From Arcobacter sp. FWKO B (GTDB taxonomy: Bacteria > Campylobacterota > Campylobacteria > Campylobacterales > Arcobacteraceae): a stretch of DNA of 64,000 bases. Shown here one piece after another: positions 36,113 to 45,191 of this stretch (position 1 is the first letter of the stretch; the number at the start of each line of letters is the position of its first letter). The notes beneath the pieces are model-generated. The model saw only the letters and a list, made by a program, of their open reading frames with translations. It was not told where the DNA came from and did no database searches. The position numbers were made by a program, and so were the translations under genes. The stretch lies in the NCBI RefSeq assembly GCF_014844135.1, contig NZ_CP041403.1:1302001-1366000 (forward strand), given 5' to 3'.

Positions 36113-37228
36113 TTGAATATATATATTTATGGTGATAAATCTTTTAAGCAAGAGATGCACAAAATACTTGACCGTTCTAATATCAAGTTTAAATTTGATG
36201 GTACTATAGAAGATGTGGATTCCTTAGAGCTTTTAAAAGAGTCTATAAAGCATTCGCCACAAGATGTATATTTAATTGATAGCAATAAGATTATAGATAA
36301 AGATTCCCTAACAAACAAAATCAAATTTTTATCCCCAAAAGATGGAATTGAAAAAGAGTTTTTACAAGAACACGGTATAGGTGATATAAGTTTTGATTCT
36401 ACTGATGGGTTAGTAAAACATATAGTCAAAAGACTTGAATATGTCTCAACACATAATGAGGAAGTCATAGATAGTGATGTAGAAGAACGCCCTTTTGAGC
36501 AAAATAATGATGAGTCATTACAAGATGAATTTGGTGAAGATGTTGATGATATAGTAGAGATTCAAGCTAAAAAAGAGAACTTAATAGATGCTGAACTTAG
36601 TGATTTATTAGAGTATGATGAAAGTTTAGATGAAGATGAGGACGAAGAGTCTGAAGATTTAGAAAAAAGTATTTCTGGTAATGATTTAGACATTGATGAT
36701 GAATTTTTTAATATGGATTTACCATTAGATTTACTTAGTTTTGATGAAAGTGAACCAATAGTACAAGAAGATATTCAAACTTCAAGTGATTTAGATGATT
36801 TGGATGAGCTTATGAGTCTAGATAATGATATAATGCAAGAAAATAAAGATAGCTCAAGTTTTGAAGAATTGGATGAGCTTATGAGTTTAGAATCTGCTGA
36901 TTTGGTAGAAGAAAAGAAAAAAACAAAAGACGAGATAAAACAAAAAACTACTCAAGGAGAGATTATGGCAAATGAATTGGATGAGCTAAGTAATATTGAT
37001 GAAAACGATATTTTATCAGCATTAGGTGATTTAGATTTTGGTGCACCTATTGCTCCAAGCACAAAAGTTTCTCAGCCTGCAAGTTCTGTTAGTGAAAGAA
37101 GTAGTTCATCAAAAAGTGTTGATACATCACTATCTATTCAAAGTGGTGACTTAGGACAGTTAAGTGCACTGATTGCACAATTATTACAAAATAAGACTTT
37201 GGATATTTCTATAAAAATAAGAGATTAA
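36113..37228 (+). CDS. highly acidic protein of the flagellar operon, unknown function
   Basis: I recognise no family for this 372-residue protein. The first 110 residues look like a small alpha/beta domain (NIYIYGDKSFKQEMHK). Residues about 120-290 are extremely rich in Asp and Glu and probably disordered. They contain two near-copies of LDELMSL (coded by an identical 18-bp stretch) and a related LDELSNI. The last 30 residues (LGQLSALIAQLLQNKTLDIS) look folded. TTG at 36113 is chosen for its AAGGTG ribosome site. It ends 1 bp before fliQ and so heads the late flagellar operon, perhaps as an assembly or hook-length factor. Confidence 0.65.
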   Translation: MNIYIYGDKSFKQEMHKILDRSNIKFKFDGTIEDVDSLELLKESIKHSPQDVYLIDSNKIIDKDSLTNKIKFLSPKDGIEKEFLQEHGIGDISFDSTDGLVKHIVKRLEYVSTHNEEVIDSDVEERPFEQNNDESLQDEFGEDVDDIVEIQAKKENLIDAELSDLLEYDESLDEDEDEESEDLEKSISGNDLDIDDEFFNMDLPLDLLSFDESEPIVQEDIQTSSDLDDLDELMSLDNDIMQENKDSSSFEELDELMSLESADLVEEKKKTKDEIKQKTTQGEIMANELDELSNIDENDILSALGDLDFGAPIAPSTKVSQPASSVSERSSSSKSVDTSLSIQSGDLGQLSALIAQLLQNKTLDISIKIRD

Positions 37229-37229
37229 A

Positions 37230-37493
37230 ATGGATTTACTTGCAATTGCTGAGAATACAGTCAAAGTTATATTAATACTTGGGCTACCATCTCTTTTGGT
37301 AAGTATGATTATAGGTTTAGTGATTTCAATTTTTCAAGCTGTTACACAAGTTAGTGATGCATCTTTGACATTTGTTCCCAAACTTATTTTCGTATCCTTT
37401 TTTATACTTATCTCTCTCCCTTGGATTGGTGAAAGTGTAGAAGTTTATACAAAAGAGCTTTGGAATTTGATGTTGATTTTTGGTGAACAATGA
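37230..37493 (+). CDS. fliQ: flagellar export protein FliQ
   Basis: FliQ is a small membrane component of the flagellar type III export gate. The 87-residue protein has two hydrophobic hairpin helices with the family pattern PSLLVSMIIGLVISIFQAVTQVSDASLTFVPKL between them and a final hydrophobic stretch ending in PWIGE. It lies 1 bp after the acidic gene and overlaps the next gene by 4 bp. Confidence 0.95.
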   Translation: MDLLAIAENTVKVILILGLPSLLVSMIIGLVISIFQAVTQVSDASLTFVPKLIFVSFFILISLPWIGESVEVYTKELWNLMLIFGEQ

Positions 37494-37903
37494 TTAATAA
37501 ACTATATAATCTTAAAACTCTCCAAATTAATCAGCATGTATCTCAAAAATTGCTTATTGTCAAACAAATAGATGAACTCCAGCTTGAAATAGATGATTTA
37601 AAAGATGGTTTAATACACACCACTGTAAATAAGTTTGGACCAGTAAGTGACTTTGCGGTATTAGAAATACATAAAATGGCAATGAAAGAAAAGATAAAAA
37701 AGTTAGAACAAGAAAAATCAAAACTTGAGTATTCTCTTGAGAGTTTAAATAATCAGATTGTAAATCTTCAAAAAGAGAGTGAACAGTTTAAATATATACT
37801 TACACAAGAGAAAAAAGAGAAAGTAAAAAAATTTTTAAAATATGAAGACAGTAAGGCTGATGAATATATGCAAAGTAAATTAGCTATGGTAACAAAGGAA
37901 TAA
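37490..37903 (+). CDS. FliJ-like coiled-coil flagellar protein
   Basis: This 137-residue protein is almost entirely coiled coil, with heptad-rich stretches such as IDELQLEIDDLKDGL and KKLEQEKSKLEYSLESLNNQIVNLQ. It has no signal or membrane segment. Size, helix pattern and position between fliQ and motE fit FliJ, the export chaperone and ATPase stalk, but coiled coils give weak homology evidence. It overlaps fliQ by 4 bp and precedes motE by 1 bp. Confidence 0.6.
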   Translation: MINKLYNLKTLQINQHVSQKLLIVKQIDELQLEIDDLKDGLIHTTVNKFGPVSDFAVLEIHKMAMKEKIKKLEQEKSKLEYSLESLNNQIVNLQKESEQFKYILTQEKKEKVKKFLKYEDSKADEYMQSKLAMVTKE

Positions 37904-37904
37904 T

Positions 37905-38399
37905 ATGTGGATTATAAGAGTTTTATTGATATCAAGTTTTACTTATGGTTCACTTTTTGGATTGATAGTGCAAGATAGTGGCGATGATAAAGAAAAACAA
38001 GAGATATTAAGGTTAAAGCAAGAGTTAAATGAGTTTTATAATAAAAAAGAAGAAGAGTATCAATCCAGAAAAAAAGAGCTTGATGATTTATTACTAAGGG
38101 TTGAAAGAACTAAAAAAGAGATAGAAGATATAAAAAAACAAAATCAAGAGATATTAAATGATATAAAAGGGGAAGTTGCAAGTAAGACAGCTGCTATTTA
38201 TAATACGATGAAACCTAAAAATGCAGCAGAAATTTTTGATAAAATGATTGCTGAGGGAAAAATAAATGATGTTTTTGATATAATAGTAAAACTTAAGACA
38301 AAAAATATAACAGATATATTAAGATATTTGAATATAAACAATGCAGCAATATTAACAAAAATGATGCAAGATGTTGCAAATCAAAGTAGTGATGAGTAA
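37905..38399 (+). CDS. motE: MotE-like flagellar chaperone
   Basis: This 164-residue exported protein has a short signal-like N-terminus (IIRVLLISSFTYGSLFG), a long coiled coil (residues 30-90) and a C-terminal MgtE_N-like helical domain (YNTMKPKNAAEIFDKMIAEGKIN). That layout is MotE, a periplasmic chaperone for the stator protein MotC or a motor stabiliser in other bacteria. MotB/MotC genes are not in the window. It sits 1 bp after the FliJ-like gene and 15 bp before fliL. Confidence 0.75.
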   Translation: MWIIRVLLISSFTYGSLFGLIVQDSGDDKEKQEILRLKQELNEFYNKKEEEYQSRKKELDDLLLRVERTKKEIEDIKKQNQEILNDIKGEVASKTAAIYNTMKPKNAAEIFDKMIAEGKINDVFDIIVKLKTKNITDILRYLNINNAAILTKMMQDVANQSSDE

Positions 38400-38414
38400 A
38401 ATAAGGAGAGGTAT

Positions 38415-38948
38415 ATGGCTGAAGAAGTTGCACAAGAAGAATCACAAAAACCAAAAGCTGGTGGAAAGGGATTAATTATAGCCCTAATTGCTTTGGTTGT
38501 AATTTTATTTATTGCTATGGGTGTTGGTGGATATTTTTTATATTCAACAATATCTAAAGTTCAATCAGGTGCTACAACAGAACAAACTGAAGTAAAAGAA
38601 GAGCCTGTTGGTAAAGAGTTCAAAGCTAGCATTAATGAGCTTGTATTAAATATATCAAGTGCAAAAGGGAGAGTTCAGCTTATGAAACTTTCTCTAAGTT
38701 TTTCAAGTTCTGATAAAACCATAGAATCAATAATGGATACATACAAAGATGAGATTGTAGATGTAATTATTGCTCAAGTAAGTGCTAGAAATTCTGAAGA
38801 ATTACTTACTGTTGGAGGAAAAGAGCTATTAAGGGAAGAGTTGCTCTCTGAGATAAATAGAGCTATATCAAGAGCAAGTGCAAGAGCTGGTAAACCTATT
38901 GATAATCCAATAAATAGAATTTATTTTACAGAGTTTGTATTTAGATAA
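38415..38948 (+). CDS. fliL: flagellar basal-body protein FliL
   Basis: FliL is an inner-membrane protein that surrounds the stator and modulates torque. The 177-residue protein has a cytoplasmic acidic N-terminus, one transmembrane helix (LIIALIALVVILFIAMGVGGYFL, about 22-44), a linker and a periplasmic SPFH-like domain. That domain has LNISSAKGRVQLMKLSLSF and a C-terminal NRIYFTEFVFR, typical of FliL. A strong AAGGAGAGG ribosome site precedes the ATG. Confidence 0.93.
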   Translation: MAEEVAQEESQKPKAGGKGLIIALIALVVILFIAMGVGGYFLYSTISKVQSGATTEQTEVKEEPVGKEFKASINELVLNISSAKGRVQLMKLSLSFSSSDKTIESIMDTYKDEIVDVIIAQVSARNSEELLTVGGKELLREELLSEINRAISRASARAGKPIDNPINRIYFTEFVFR

Positions 38949-38972
38949 GATTGGTTATAACAAAGGACTAAT

Positions 38973-39410
38973 ATGATAGTAGTAGTAAAAAGGACAGATT
39001 ACAAGCGATTAGCCATAAAAGTAGGTGTTGTTCTAGGGCTTGCTGTTATGTTTTTTTTGTACTATAAGCATATGAGTGGAGTTTATAGTGAATTTGGAGA
39101 TGAGGCTAAAAAAGTTCAAACAGAGCAAGAAATACTAAAGTTAAAAAAAGATAAAAAAGCACAAAGAATAGAAGATATTATCTATGATGAAGCAATAGTA
39201 GCAGTAAACTTAATTGGTCAAGAGAGTGTTCAAGAATTACAAATCTCAGGGGATAGACTTTTGATTGTTGCAAATCCTCAGGTTGATATAGAGCCTATAA
39301 TGATAAGGTATGGTGTATTAGCGTTAGTTAAAAATACAAAAAATGATATTAAAATAGCTGTAGACTTAGCTAGTATAGTTCAAAGTAGGTATATAGATGA
39401 TGAAGAATAA
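38973..39410 (+). CDS. single-pass membrane protein of the flagellar operon, unknown
   Basis: This 145-residue protein has one membrane helix near residues 15-33 (VGVVLGLAVMFFLYYKHM). A charged periplasmic coiled stretch (KKVQTEQEILKLKKDKKAQRIED) and a C-terminal alpha/beta part of about 80 residues follow. I recognise no family. It lies between fliL and flgH, 25 bp after fliL, and overlaps flgH by 14 bp. A role in assembling the outer rings or in stator function is plausible from position only. Confidence 0.6.
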   Translation: MIVVVKRTDYKRLAIKVGVVLGLAVMFFLYYKHMSGVYSEFGDEAKKVQTEQEILKLKKDKKAQRIEDIIYDEAIVAVNLIGQESVQELQISGDRLLIVANPQVDIEPIMIRYGVLALVKNTKNDIKIAVDLASIVQSRYIDDEE

Positions 39411-40110
39411 AACTATTGTATTAGTACTATTGGTTTTGATAGTTTTTGGTGGATGTGCAAGTCAAAAAGAGACTATAGTATTTGACAAACCACATTTACA
39501 AGTACCTAAAGAAGAAGTACCTAGAGTCCAAAGAAAAGGTTCTTTGTATTCAATCAGGGGAGGTTCTCTTTTTTCTGATAAGAAAGATTTACAAATTGGT
39601 GATATTATTCAAGTTAGTATTGTTGAGGAGTTGAAATCTGATTCTAAAAATACAAGAAATACAAAAAAATCCAATAATACAAGTCTTGGTGGTGGGATTT
39701 TTGCAGGGATTGATGGAAATGATAGTGGAACAGGTTCAGCAGCTATTGCAAAAAATTTAAATAGAGAACTTGGTGTTGGCTTTGGAACTAGAACAAATAA
39801 TTCATTTACAGGTTCAGCAACTTCAAAGTTTGATGAAAGTTTAGAAACAACAGTTTCAGCTGTAATTGAAGAAGTATATCAAAATGGAAACTATTTAATT
39901 AGAGGTTCAAGAGAAATTGTAATAGATGGACAAAAACAAATGCTAGTATTAAGTGGCGTGATAAGACCGTATGATATAACACCAGATAACACTATAGGCT
40001 CTAGTCAAATTGCAAATTTAAAGATATTATTTGAAAAATTTGGTGATGAAAGAGACTCTTTAAACAAAGGTTGGGGTACGAGGATGATAGAAAGCATATG
40101 GCCTTTCTAA
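39397..40110 (+). CDS. flgH: flagellar L-ring lipoprotein FlgH
   Basis: FlgH forms the outer-membrane L ring. The 237-residue protein has a lipoprotein signal with the lipobox FGGC (acylated cysteine near residue 21). The family blocks follow: SLYSIRGGSLFSDKKDLQIGDIIQVSIVEELKS, NGNYLIRGSREIVIDGQKQMLVLSGVIRPYDI and the C-terminal WGTRMIESIWPF. Two adjacent ATGs (39397, 39400) are possible; AGTAGG lies upstream inside the previous gene. It is followed by flgK after about 55 bp. Confidence 0.94.
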   Translation: MMKNKTIVLVLLVLIVFGGCASQKETIVFDKPHLQVPKEEVPRVQRKGSLYSIRGGSLFSDKKDLQIGDIIQVSIVEELKSDSKNTRNTKKSNNTSLGGGIFAGIDGNDSGTGSAAIAKNLNRELGVGFGTRTNNSFTGSATSKFDESLETTVSAVIEEVYQNGNYLIRGSREIVIDGQKQMLVLSGVIRPYDITPDNTIGSSQIANLKILFEKFGDERDSLNKGWGTRMIESIWPF

Positions 40111-40164
40111 GCTAATATTAAGAAATGTAATGTCATAATGATATAAGAAAATAAGGAGAAGGCA

Positions 40165-41970
40165 ATGTTAAATGCTCTACATGTTGGACAAACTGGTTTA
40201 AATGTCGCAAGGACGGTAGTAGAAAATACTATGAATAATATTGCCAATGAGAATACTCCAGGATATAAAAAAAGGGTTGTGGCAGTAAGTGAACTTGCCC
40301 ATGTGGATTCTAGGATTTACGGTAGAGGTGTAACAGTAGATGGCTCTTTTCGTATAACTGACCAATATGTATTCAACAATCTTTTGAAAGAACAAGGTAA
40401 AGAGTCATATTTAAAAGAGATTTCATCTATGCTTTCAGATGTTGAGTCTGTATTTTTTGAGAGTGAGTCTAGTGGTTTATCAAGTGACCTTGATAGATTC
40501 TTTCAAGCTATTGAAGAGCTTAGAGCAAACCCATATAATGAAATAGCAAAAAACAATCTTATAAATACTTCAAATGTTTTGGTGGATGATTTAAAAAATA
40601 TTTATTCAGGTATTGAAGATAGAGAACTTGCAACAAAAAATGAAATATATGAAGATGTAAATAAAATAAATCAAATATTGCATGATATTGGTGCATTAAA
40701 TGAGCAAATAAACAAAAGATTGGTTGAGCCAAATGATTTGCTTGATAAAAGAGATCAACTTGAAGCAGAACTTGCAAAATATATTGATATTGAAGTAGAT
40801 AGAAGAGATAACTATGAGTTAAAAATAGCTGGTATGAGTGCAGTTAGATATAGTACAAATATTCATAGTTTAAATGTTGTAGAAAAATATACACCACAAC
40901 AAGACTTTTATAATGGTGCTAGTGCTATTACTGCTGGAGCTGGGGATACTATTTCATATAAACTTGATACTTTAGGGGTTGAGGTATCTGTAACAATTGG
41001 TGGTAGTATTGACTTTAATGACGGAAATGGATCAGTTCCTATTACTACAAGTAACTATATAAGAGCTCTTGTACATACAATTAACTCTACAGAAGCCTTA
41101 CAAGGGCATATAAGAGCATACAATGGAATAGATCAAGAGTATGAAGATGTAAATATTTTATTAAATGACGCAAGTATGGATAAGTATTTGATGATAAAAT
41201 CTGTAGTTGATGGTGAGGTAGGAAAATTTGATGGAAGAGTAATAGTTACAAATCCAGCTGGTGATCCAACACAGTTTAATAAAAATGAGTTAAGAAGTGT
41301 AAAAGCAGCAAATGATATCCATTTAGAGATATTTGATAAAGAACTTGATATTAAAAGTGGTAGTTTAAAAGCGATGACTGAGAATTTAACAACAAATTCT
41401 CCAAATAACAAATTTATACAATATAAAGAGATGCTTGATAATTTTGCTTCTACACTTGTTGATATCACATCACAATTTGTAAGGTATCCTGATAATACTT
41501 ACGAATATGGTAAAAAAGCAATTGATTTAAATAATAACACTTCTCAAACGATAGTAAATGTGGGATTATTTAGTGGTTCAAATGTAAAAAGCCTTGTTTT
41601 TAATCGTGATGCTATCGTAGATTTGACCCAAGAAAAGCTTGATTATTTGGCAAAAATGCAGTGGAAAACAGATATAAGATTTGATGGCAAAGCACAAGAT
41701 GGTAATGCAAATATAGGGACATCATTTTCAAAGTTTTATCAAACACTTTTAGTAAAAGTTTCTGGTGACAAACAGGGAAATGACTTCTTATTTAAAACCC
41801 AAGAAGCTGTTAGTAAGTCTTTACAAAGCAGTTATGATCAACTAACAAAAGTTGATAAAGATGAAGAGATGATAAATTTGATTAAATATCAAGCAGCATA
41901 TGAAGCAAATGCAAAAATTATTACAACTGTTGATGAAATGATTCAAACAATCCTTGGAATAAAAAGATAA
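40165..41970 (+). CDS. flgK: hook-associated protein 1 FlgK
   Basis: FlgK joins hook and filament. The 601-residue protein shows the N-terminal rod/hook pattern LHVGQTGLNVARTVVENTMNNIANENTPGYKKR, a long variable middle and the C-terminal axial pattern VDKDEEMINLIKYQAAYEANAKIITTVDEMIQTIL. Both ends are the coiled regions that bundle in the axial structure. A strong AAGGAGAAGG ribosome site supports the ATG. The following fliD starts 20 bp later. Confidence 0.95.
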   Translation: MLNALHVGQTGLNVARTVVENTMNNIANENTPGYKKRVVAVSELAHVDSRIYGRGVTVDGSFRITDQYVFNNLLKEQGKESYLKEISSMLSDVESVFFESESSGLSSDLDRFFQAIEELRANPYNEIAKNNLINTSNVLVDDLKNIYSGIEDRELATKNEIYEDVNKINQILHDIGALNEQINKRLVEPNDLLDKRDQLEAELAKYIDIEVDRRDNYELKIAGMSAVRYSTNIHSLNVVEKYTPQQDFYNGASAITAGAGDTISYKLDTLGVEVSVTIGGSIDFNDGNGSVPITTSNYIRALVHTINSTEALQGHIRAYNGIDQEYEDVNILLNDASMDKYLMIKSVVDGEVGKFDGRVIVTNPAGDPTQFNKNELRSVKAANDIHLEIFDKELDIKSGSLKAMTENLTTNSPNNKFIQYKEMLDNFASTLVDITSQFVRYPDNTYEYGKKAIDLNNNTSQTIVNVGLFSGSNVKSLVFNRDAIVDLTQEKLDYLAKMQWKTDIRFDGKAQDGNANIGTSFSKFYQTLLVKVSGDKQGNDFLFKTQEAVSKSLQSSYDQLTKVDKDEEMINLIKYQAAYEANAKIITTVDEMIQTILGIKR

Positions 41971-41990
41971 TTAAATAAAAGGGGTGCGAT

Positions 41991-43328
41991 ATGGCTGGAA
42001 TATTAGGACTTGGAAGTAGTGGTTCTGCTGGATTAAATCAAGAGTTAATCGACAAACTAAAAGAAGCTGAAAGAAAAGCAAGAGTTGAGCCTATTGAAGC
42101 TAAACTTGAAAAATGGGATACTGAGCTTGAAAAGTTTGGTGAAATAGAACAAAAAGTAAATGGGTTATTAAGTGCAATATCTGTATTTGACTTATATAAT
42201 ACAAAAGGGACAAATGCGTTTGAGCAAATCGTAGCTAATACAAGTGGAACTAGTGCTATGTTTGAAGCAGTTGATGCATCACTACTTAGTCCAGGTATGA
42301 CTACAATAGAAGTAACTCAACTTGCAAAAAGAGATGTGTTTCAGACAGATACATTTTCTGATAAAACTGCACTTGTATCTGAAAATGTTGATCATAAGAT
42401 ATCAATTGCTATAGGAACTGGTGATGCTATTGAGTTTTCTCTAAATCAAAGCTATGAAGATTTGGCAAAAGAGATAAATTCAAAAACTGGACTAAGTGCC
42501 AATATTGAAAAAGTTGGAGACAATGAGTATAGAATTATTGTAAAAAGTACTGATTCAGGTCTTGCGAATAAGCTTACAATAAGTGGAGATTCAAATTTAC
42601 TTGGACTTGATGATCCTGCTAATTATGTGCAAGAAGCAAAAAATATGCAAGCAACAATTGATGGAGTAAATTATAATGTTTCATCAAATACCATAACAAT
42701 ACAAGGTGGACTTAGTGTAACAGCAGTAGCGTTAGGATCTTCAAGCATAAATATTGAAAAAGATAACACAGCAATAGCTCCTGCTATGCAAAATTTTATT
42801 GATAAATATAATGAGTTAGTAGAGCTAGTAGATTCTGAACTTTATTCTAAAGATTCAGCTTTAAATGATACTTCTAGTATTAGAATGATTTTAAGTACTA
42901 TAAAAAATACTATGTTTAATGGTTATGGAAGTAGTGGTGAGTTGAGTTTGTTTAATTATGGCTTTGGATTAGATGAAAAAGGTAAAATGTCACTAGATAG
43001 TCAGAAATTTGGTGAAGCGGTACTAAATAATCTTGATGACTTGAAAGAGTTGTTTATTGGTGTACCAGAGACAAAAGGTCTTGGAACAACACTAAAAGAG
43101 ACTTTAGATGATATGAAATTAACAAATGGTCTTTTAAGATTGTATGGTGATAATATGACTGCAAGAAAAGAGACTCTTGAAAAGGATAAAACAACAGCTA
43201 TAGAACAGCTAGATGCAAAATATTTTCAATTAGCTCAACAGTTTGCAGCATATACAGCAATTATATCACAAATGGAGAGTGCATTTGGTGGTTTAAAAAT
43301 GATGATTGAGCAATCAACTGCAAAATGA
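41991..43328 (+). CDS. fliD: flagellar hook-associated protein 2, filament cap FliD
   Basis: FliD is the pentameric cap under which flagellin polymerises. The 445-residue protein has the N-terminal block LNQELIDKLKEAERKARVEPIE, the FliD_N region around TTIEVTQLAKRDVFQTD, an internal QAAQDA-like segment and the FliD_C region (LDEKGKMSLDSQKFGEAVLNNLDDLKELF). A terminal helical coil (QLAQQFAAYTAIISQMES) closes it. It is shorter than some cap proteins but complete. AAAAGGGG precedes the ATG, and fliS follows. Confidence 0.94.
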   Translation: MAGILGLGSSGSAGLNQELIDKLKEAERKARVEPIEAKLEKWDTELEKFGEIEQKVNGLLSAISVFDLYNTKGTNAFEQIVANTSGTSAMFEAVDASLLSPGMTTIEVTQLAKRDVFQTDTFSDKTALVSENVDHKISIAIGTGDAIEFSLNQSYEDLAKEINSKTGLSANIEKVGDNEYRIIVKSTDSGLANKLTISGDSNLLGLDDPANYVQEAKNMQATIDGVNYNVSSNTITIQGGLSVTAVALGSSSINIEKDNTAIAPAMQNFIDKYNELVELVDSELYSKDSALNDTSSIRMILSTIKNTMFNGYGSSGELSLFNYGFGLDEKGKMSLDSQKFGEAVLNNLDDLKELFIGVPETKGLGTTLKETLDDMKLTNGLLRLYGDNMTARKETLEKDKTTAIEQLDAKYFQLAQQFAAYTAIISQMESAFGGLKMMIEQSTAK

Positions 43329-43402
43329 TCTCATTTCAAATTTGTTATTTATAATATTTGTGGTACAATAGATAAAATGATATATTTTATAGGGATATGA
43401 TA

Positions 43403-43759
43403 ATGGGAATAGATGCTTATAATCAACAAAATGCTGTAACTGATGATCCATATATGCTGATATTGAAGCTGTATGAAGGTTTATTGCAGTATCTTTCATT
43501 TGTAAAAAGTGCAATGGAAGAGGGTGATATAGAAAAAAAGTTTAAATATATAAATAAGTCTATTGCAATATTTGATGAGCTTAGAAATGTGCTTGATTAT
43601 GACGGTGGAGATGTTGCTTACTATTTAGATGGGCTTTATTTATATCAAATAGAAACTTTATTCAGTGCTGGTGTTAGCAATAATGTTACTGCTATTGAAC
43701 AGGTAATGAAAGTAGTAAAAGGGCTAATAGACGCATGGAAAGACGAAACAGGTCTTTAA
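43403..43759 (+). CDS. fliS: flagellin export chaperone FliS
   Basis: FliS binds flagellin in the cytoplasm and keeps it export-ready. The protein of about 118 residues begins MGIDAYNQQNAVTDDPYMLILKLYEGLLQ, the typical tyrosine-rich first helix, and continues with four helices (IEKKFKYINKSIAIFDELRNVLDYDGG). The ATG at 43403 is preferred because AGGG lies 8 bp upstream, too close for the ATG at 43397. It overlaps the FliT-like gene by 25 bp, so the two are coupled. Confidence 0.93.
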   Translation: MGIDAYNQQNAVTDDPYMLILKLYEGLLQYLSFVKSAMEEGDIEKKFKYINKSIAIFDELRNVLDYDGGDVAYYLDGLYLYQIETLFSAGVSNNVTAIEQVMKVVKGLIDAWKDETGL

Positions 43760-44010
43760 AAGCCCTTGAAGAGCTTATCTACATAGATACATTAGATGAT
43801 CAGCAAAGAGCTGATAGTTTAGTCTCTTGGGGGGCTAAGTATCTAGCTGATGATGGCATAATGGATTTTGATTTGAATGAATCGGAGTTAAGTCATTTAC
43901 TAGAGCTTTTTTATAAGAATTTAGAATTTCTAAAACAATACAAATCATCAATAGGTGTATCTATGGATGAAAATCAAAAGATTAAGAAGTTTATCTTAAA
44001 TAAACACTAA
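43735..44010 (+). CDS. small helical FliT-like protein after fliS
   Basis: This 91-residue, mainly helical and acidic protein (RSLKALEELIYIDTLDDQQRADSLV) overlaps the 3' end of fliS by 25 bp. Position after fliD-fliS is where fliT, the FliD chaperone, is found in many bacteria. Sequence similarity to FliT is not clear by eye. It has no membrane segment. It ends the flagellar operon, followed by a hairpin. Confidence 0.5.
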   Translation: MERRNRSLKALEELIYIDTLDDQQRADSLVSWGAKYLADDGIMDFDLNESELSHLLELFYKNLEFLKQYKSSIGVSMDENQKIKKFILNKH

Positions 44011-44024
44011 CTACAAAATGCTTA

Positions 44025-44058
44025 ATGTTACTGTAGCAACAATTTACTACAGTAACAT
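44025..44058. terminator. 12-bp stem terminator between convergent genes
   Basis: ATGTTACTGTAG and CTACAGTAACAT form a perfect 12-bp stem with a 10-nt loop in the 65-bp gap between the flagellar operon and the converging TDT transporter gene. Confidence 0.65.
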
Positions 44059-44075
44059 ACTGTTTATCACAATCT

Positions 44076-45056
44076 TTATTCTTTTATACAGATTTCTTTA
44101 TTTAGTGCAGCTTTGATACTTTTATAAGCTACTATTGCTACTACAAATGTTGTCACAGCTATTAATATGTGAGCTATTATATATGTTGTGTATGATGAAG
44201 TAAGCTCATATCTTAAAATTGTTGCAAGTGTTATTGCTGCAAGTGGGAAAGTATAAGCCCACCATGTTATGGCAAAAGAGACTTTCATAAATTCTCTAAA
44301 CATAAACAAAAGTAATAGGGTAAAGAAAAAACCAATATCATAAATAAAATGCCCAAATAAATCAAGTGTAAATACTCCATTGTTTAAAGAAGTCATAATT
44401 TTTACATATGATAAAAAGCCAACACCAGCAGGTGCTATAAATATAAATAGTGTTGGTAAAAATTTAGCAGCTAATTGGTGATGAAAGATAATTCTATTTA
44501 ATATAATAGTAAATAGCACAAACCAAAAAAACATACCTATTGAGAAGAAAAATATTGAGATTTCACTATTGGCATAGTTTACACCCATAATTGGGACTAT
44601 TACATTTCCAACAATTGGGATAAACCATGCTGGATTTGAATGTTCTATAGCTAGATTATTTACAATCCAGTATCTTATAACATACAGGGTAAAGAATAGG
44701 TGTAAGATTGCACCAATATACCATAACACCATAGAAGCTAATTCTGAATATTCAGATAGTGCTATTGAAATAAGAAGCAAACATATAGAAATTGCTGGAA
44801 AGAAATTTAGTCTAATAGGGTGATTAAATTCCTTTTTTACTTCATCAGGGTATTTGATAAGCTTTGCAACATAAAGCATACCAAAAACAATAAATATCCC
44901 AATACCAAAAACTACCATTATTGATGCAATGATAGAAGAGAAGCCAAAAGCGTGAGATGCTTTTTGATAAACTATTACTAATCCCATAATTCCCATAACA
45001 ACTGCAAATAATGGGATTGGAAAATGAGCAAGTCTTGAATGGTTTGTATTATCCAT
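44076..45056 (-). CDS. TDT/SLAC1-family transporter (TehA-like)
   Basis: This 326-residue inner-membrane protein has about ten hydrophobic segments. The start LAHFPIPLFAVVMGIMGLVIVYQK is typical of the tellurite-resistance/dicarboxylate transporter (TDT) family, which includes TehA and plant SLAC1 anion channels. NPAWFIPIVGNVIVPIMG and ITWWAYTFPLAAITLATIL are further family blocks. The substrate is probably an anion but cannot be named. It is transcribed away from ccoG. Confidence 0.85.
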   Translation of the reverse strand: MDNTNHSRLAHFPIPLFAVVMGIMGLVIVYQKASHAFGFSSIIASIMVVFGIGIFIVFGMLYVAKLIKYPDEVKKEFNHPIRLNFFPAISICLLLISIALSEYSELASMVLWYIGAILHLFFTLYVIRYWIVNNLAIEHSNPAWFIPIVGNVIVPIMGVNYANSEISIFFFSIGMFFWFVLFTIILNRIIFHHQLAAKFLPTLFIFIAPAGVGFLSYVKIMTSLNNGVFTLDLFGHFIYDIGFFFTLLLLFMFREFMKVSFAITWWAYTFPLAAITLATILRYELTSSYTTYIIAHILIAVTTFVVAIVAYKSIKAALNKEICIKE

Positions 45057-45191
45057 TTATATTTCCTTTTTTTAGATTTTTTGTAATTATAGTTAAATTA
45101 TTCTTATAACTATTATAAATCTTGCTTAATTTATGCTATAATTAAGCAAAATATAATTATAATAACAACAAATATAGACTTAGGAGGTAGT

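Noticed and set aside
36127-36468. 113-codon open frame on the minus strand
   Set aside because: It is antisense to the acidic flagellar protein. Such Ser-rich frames are expected opposite Asp/Glu-rich coding sequence.
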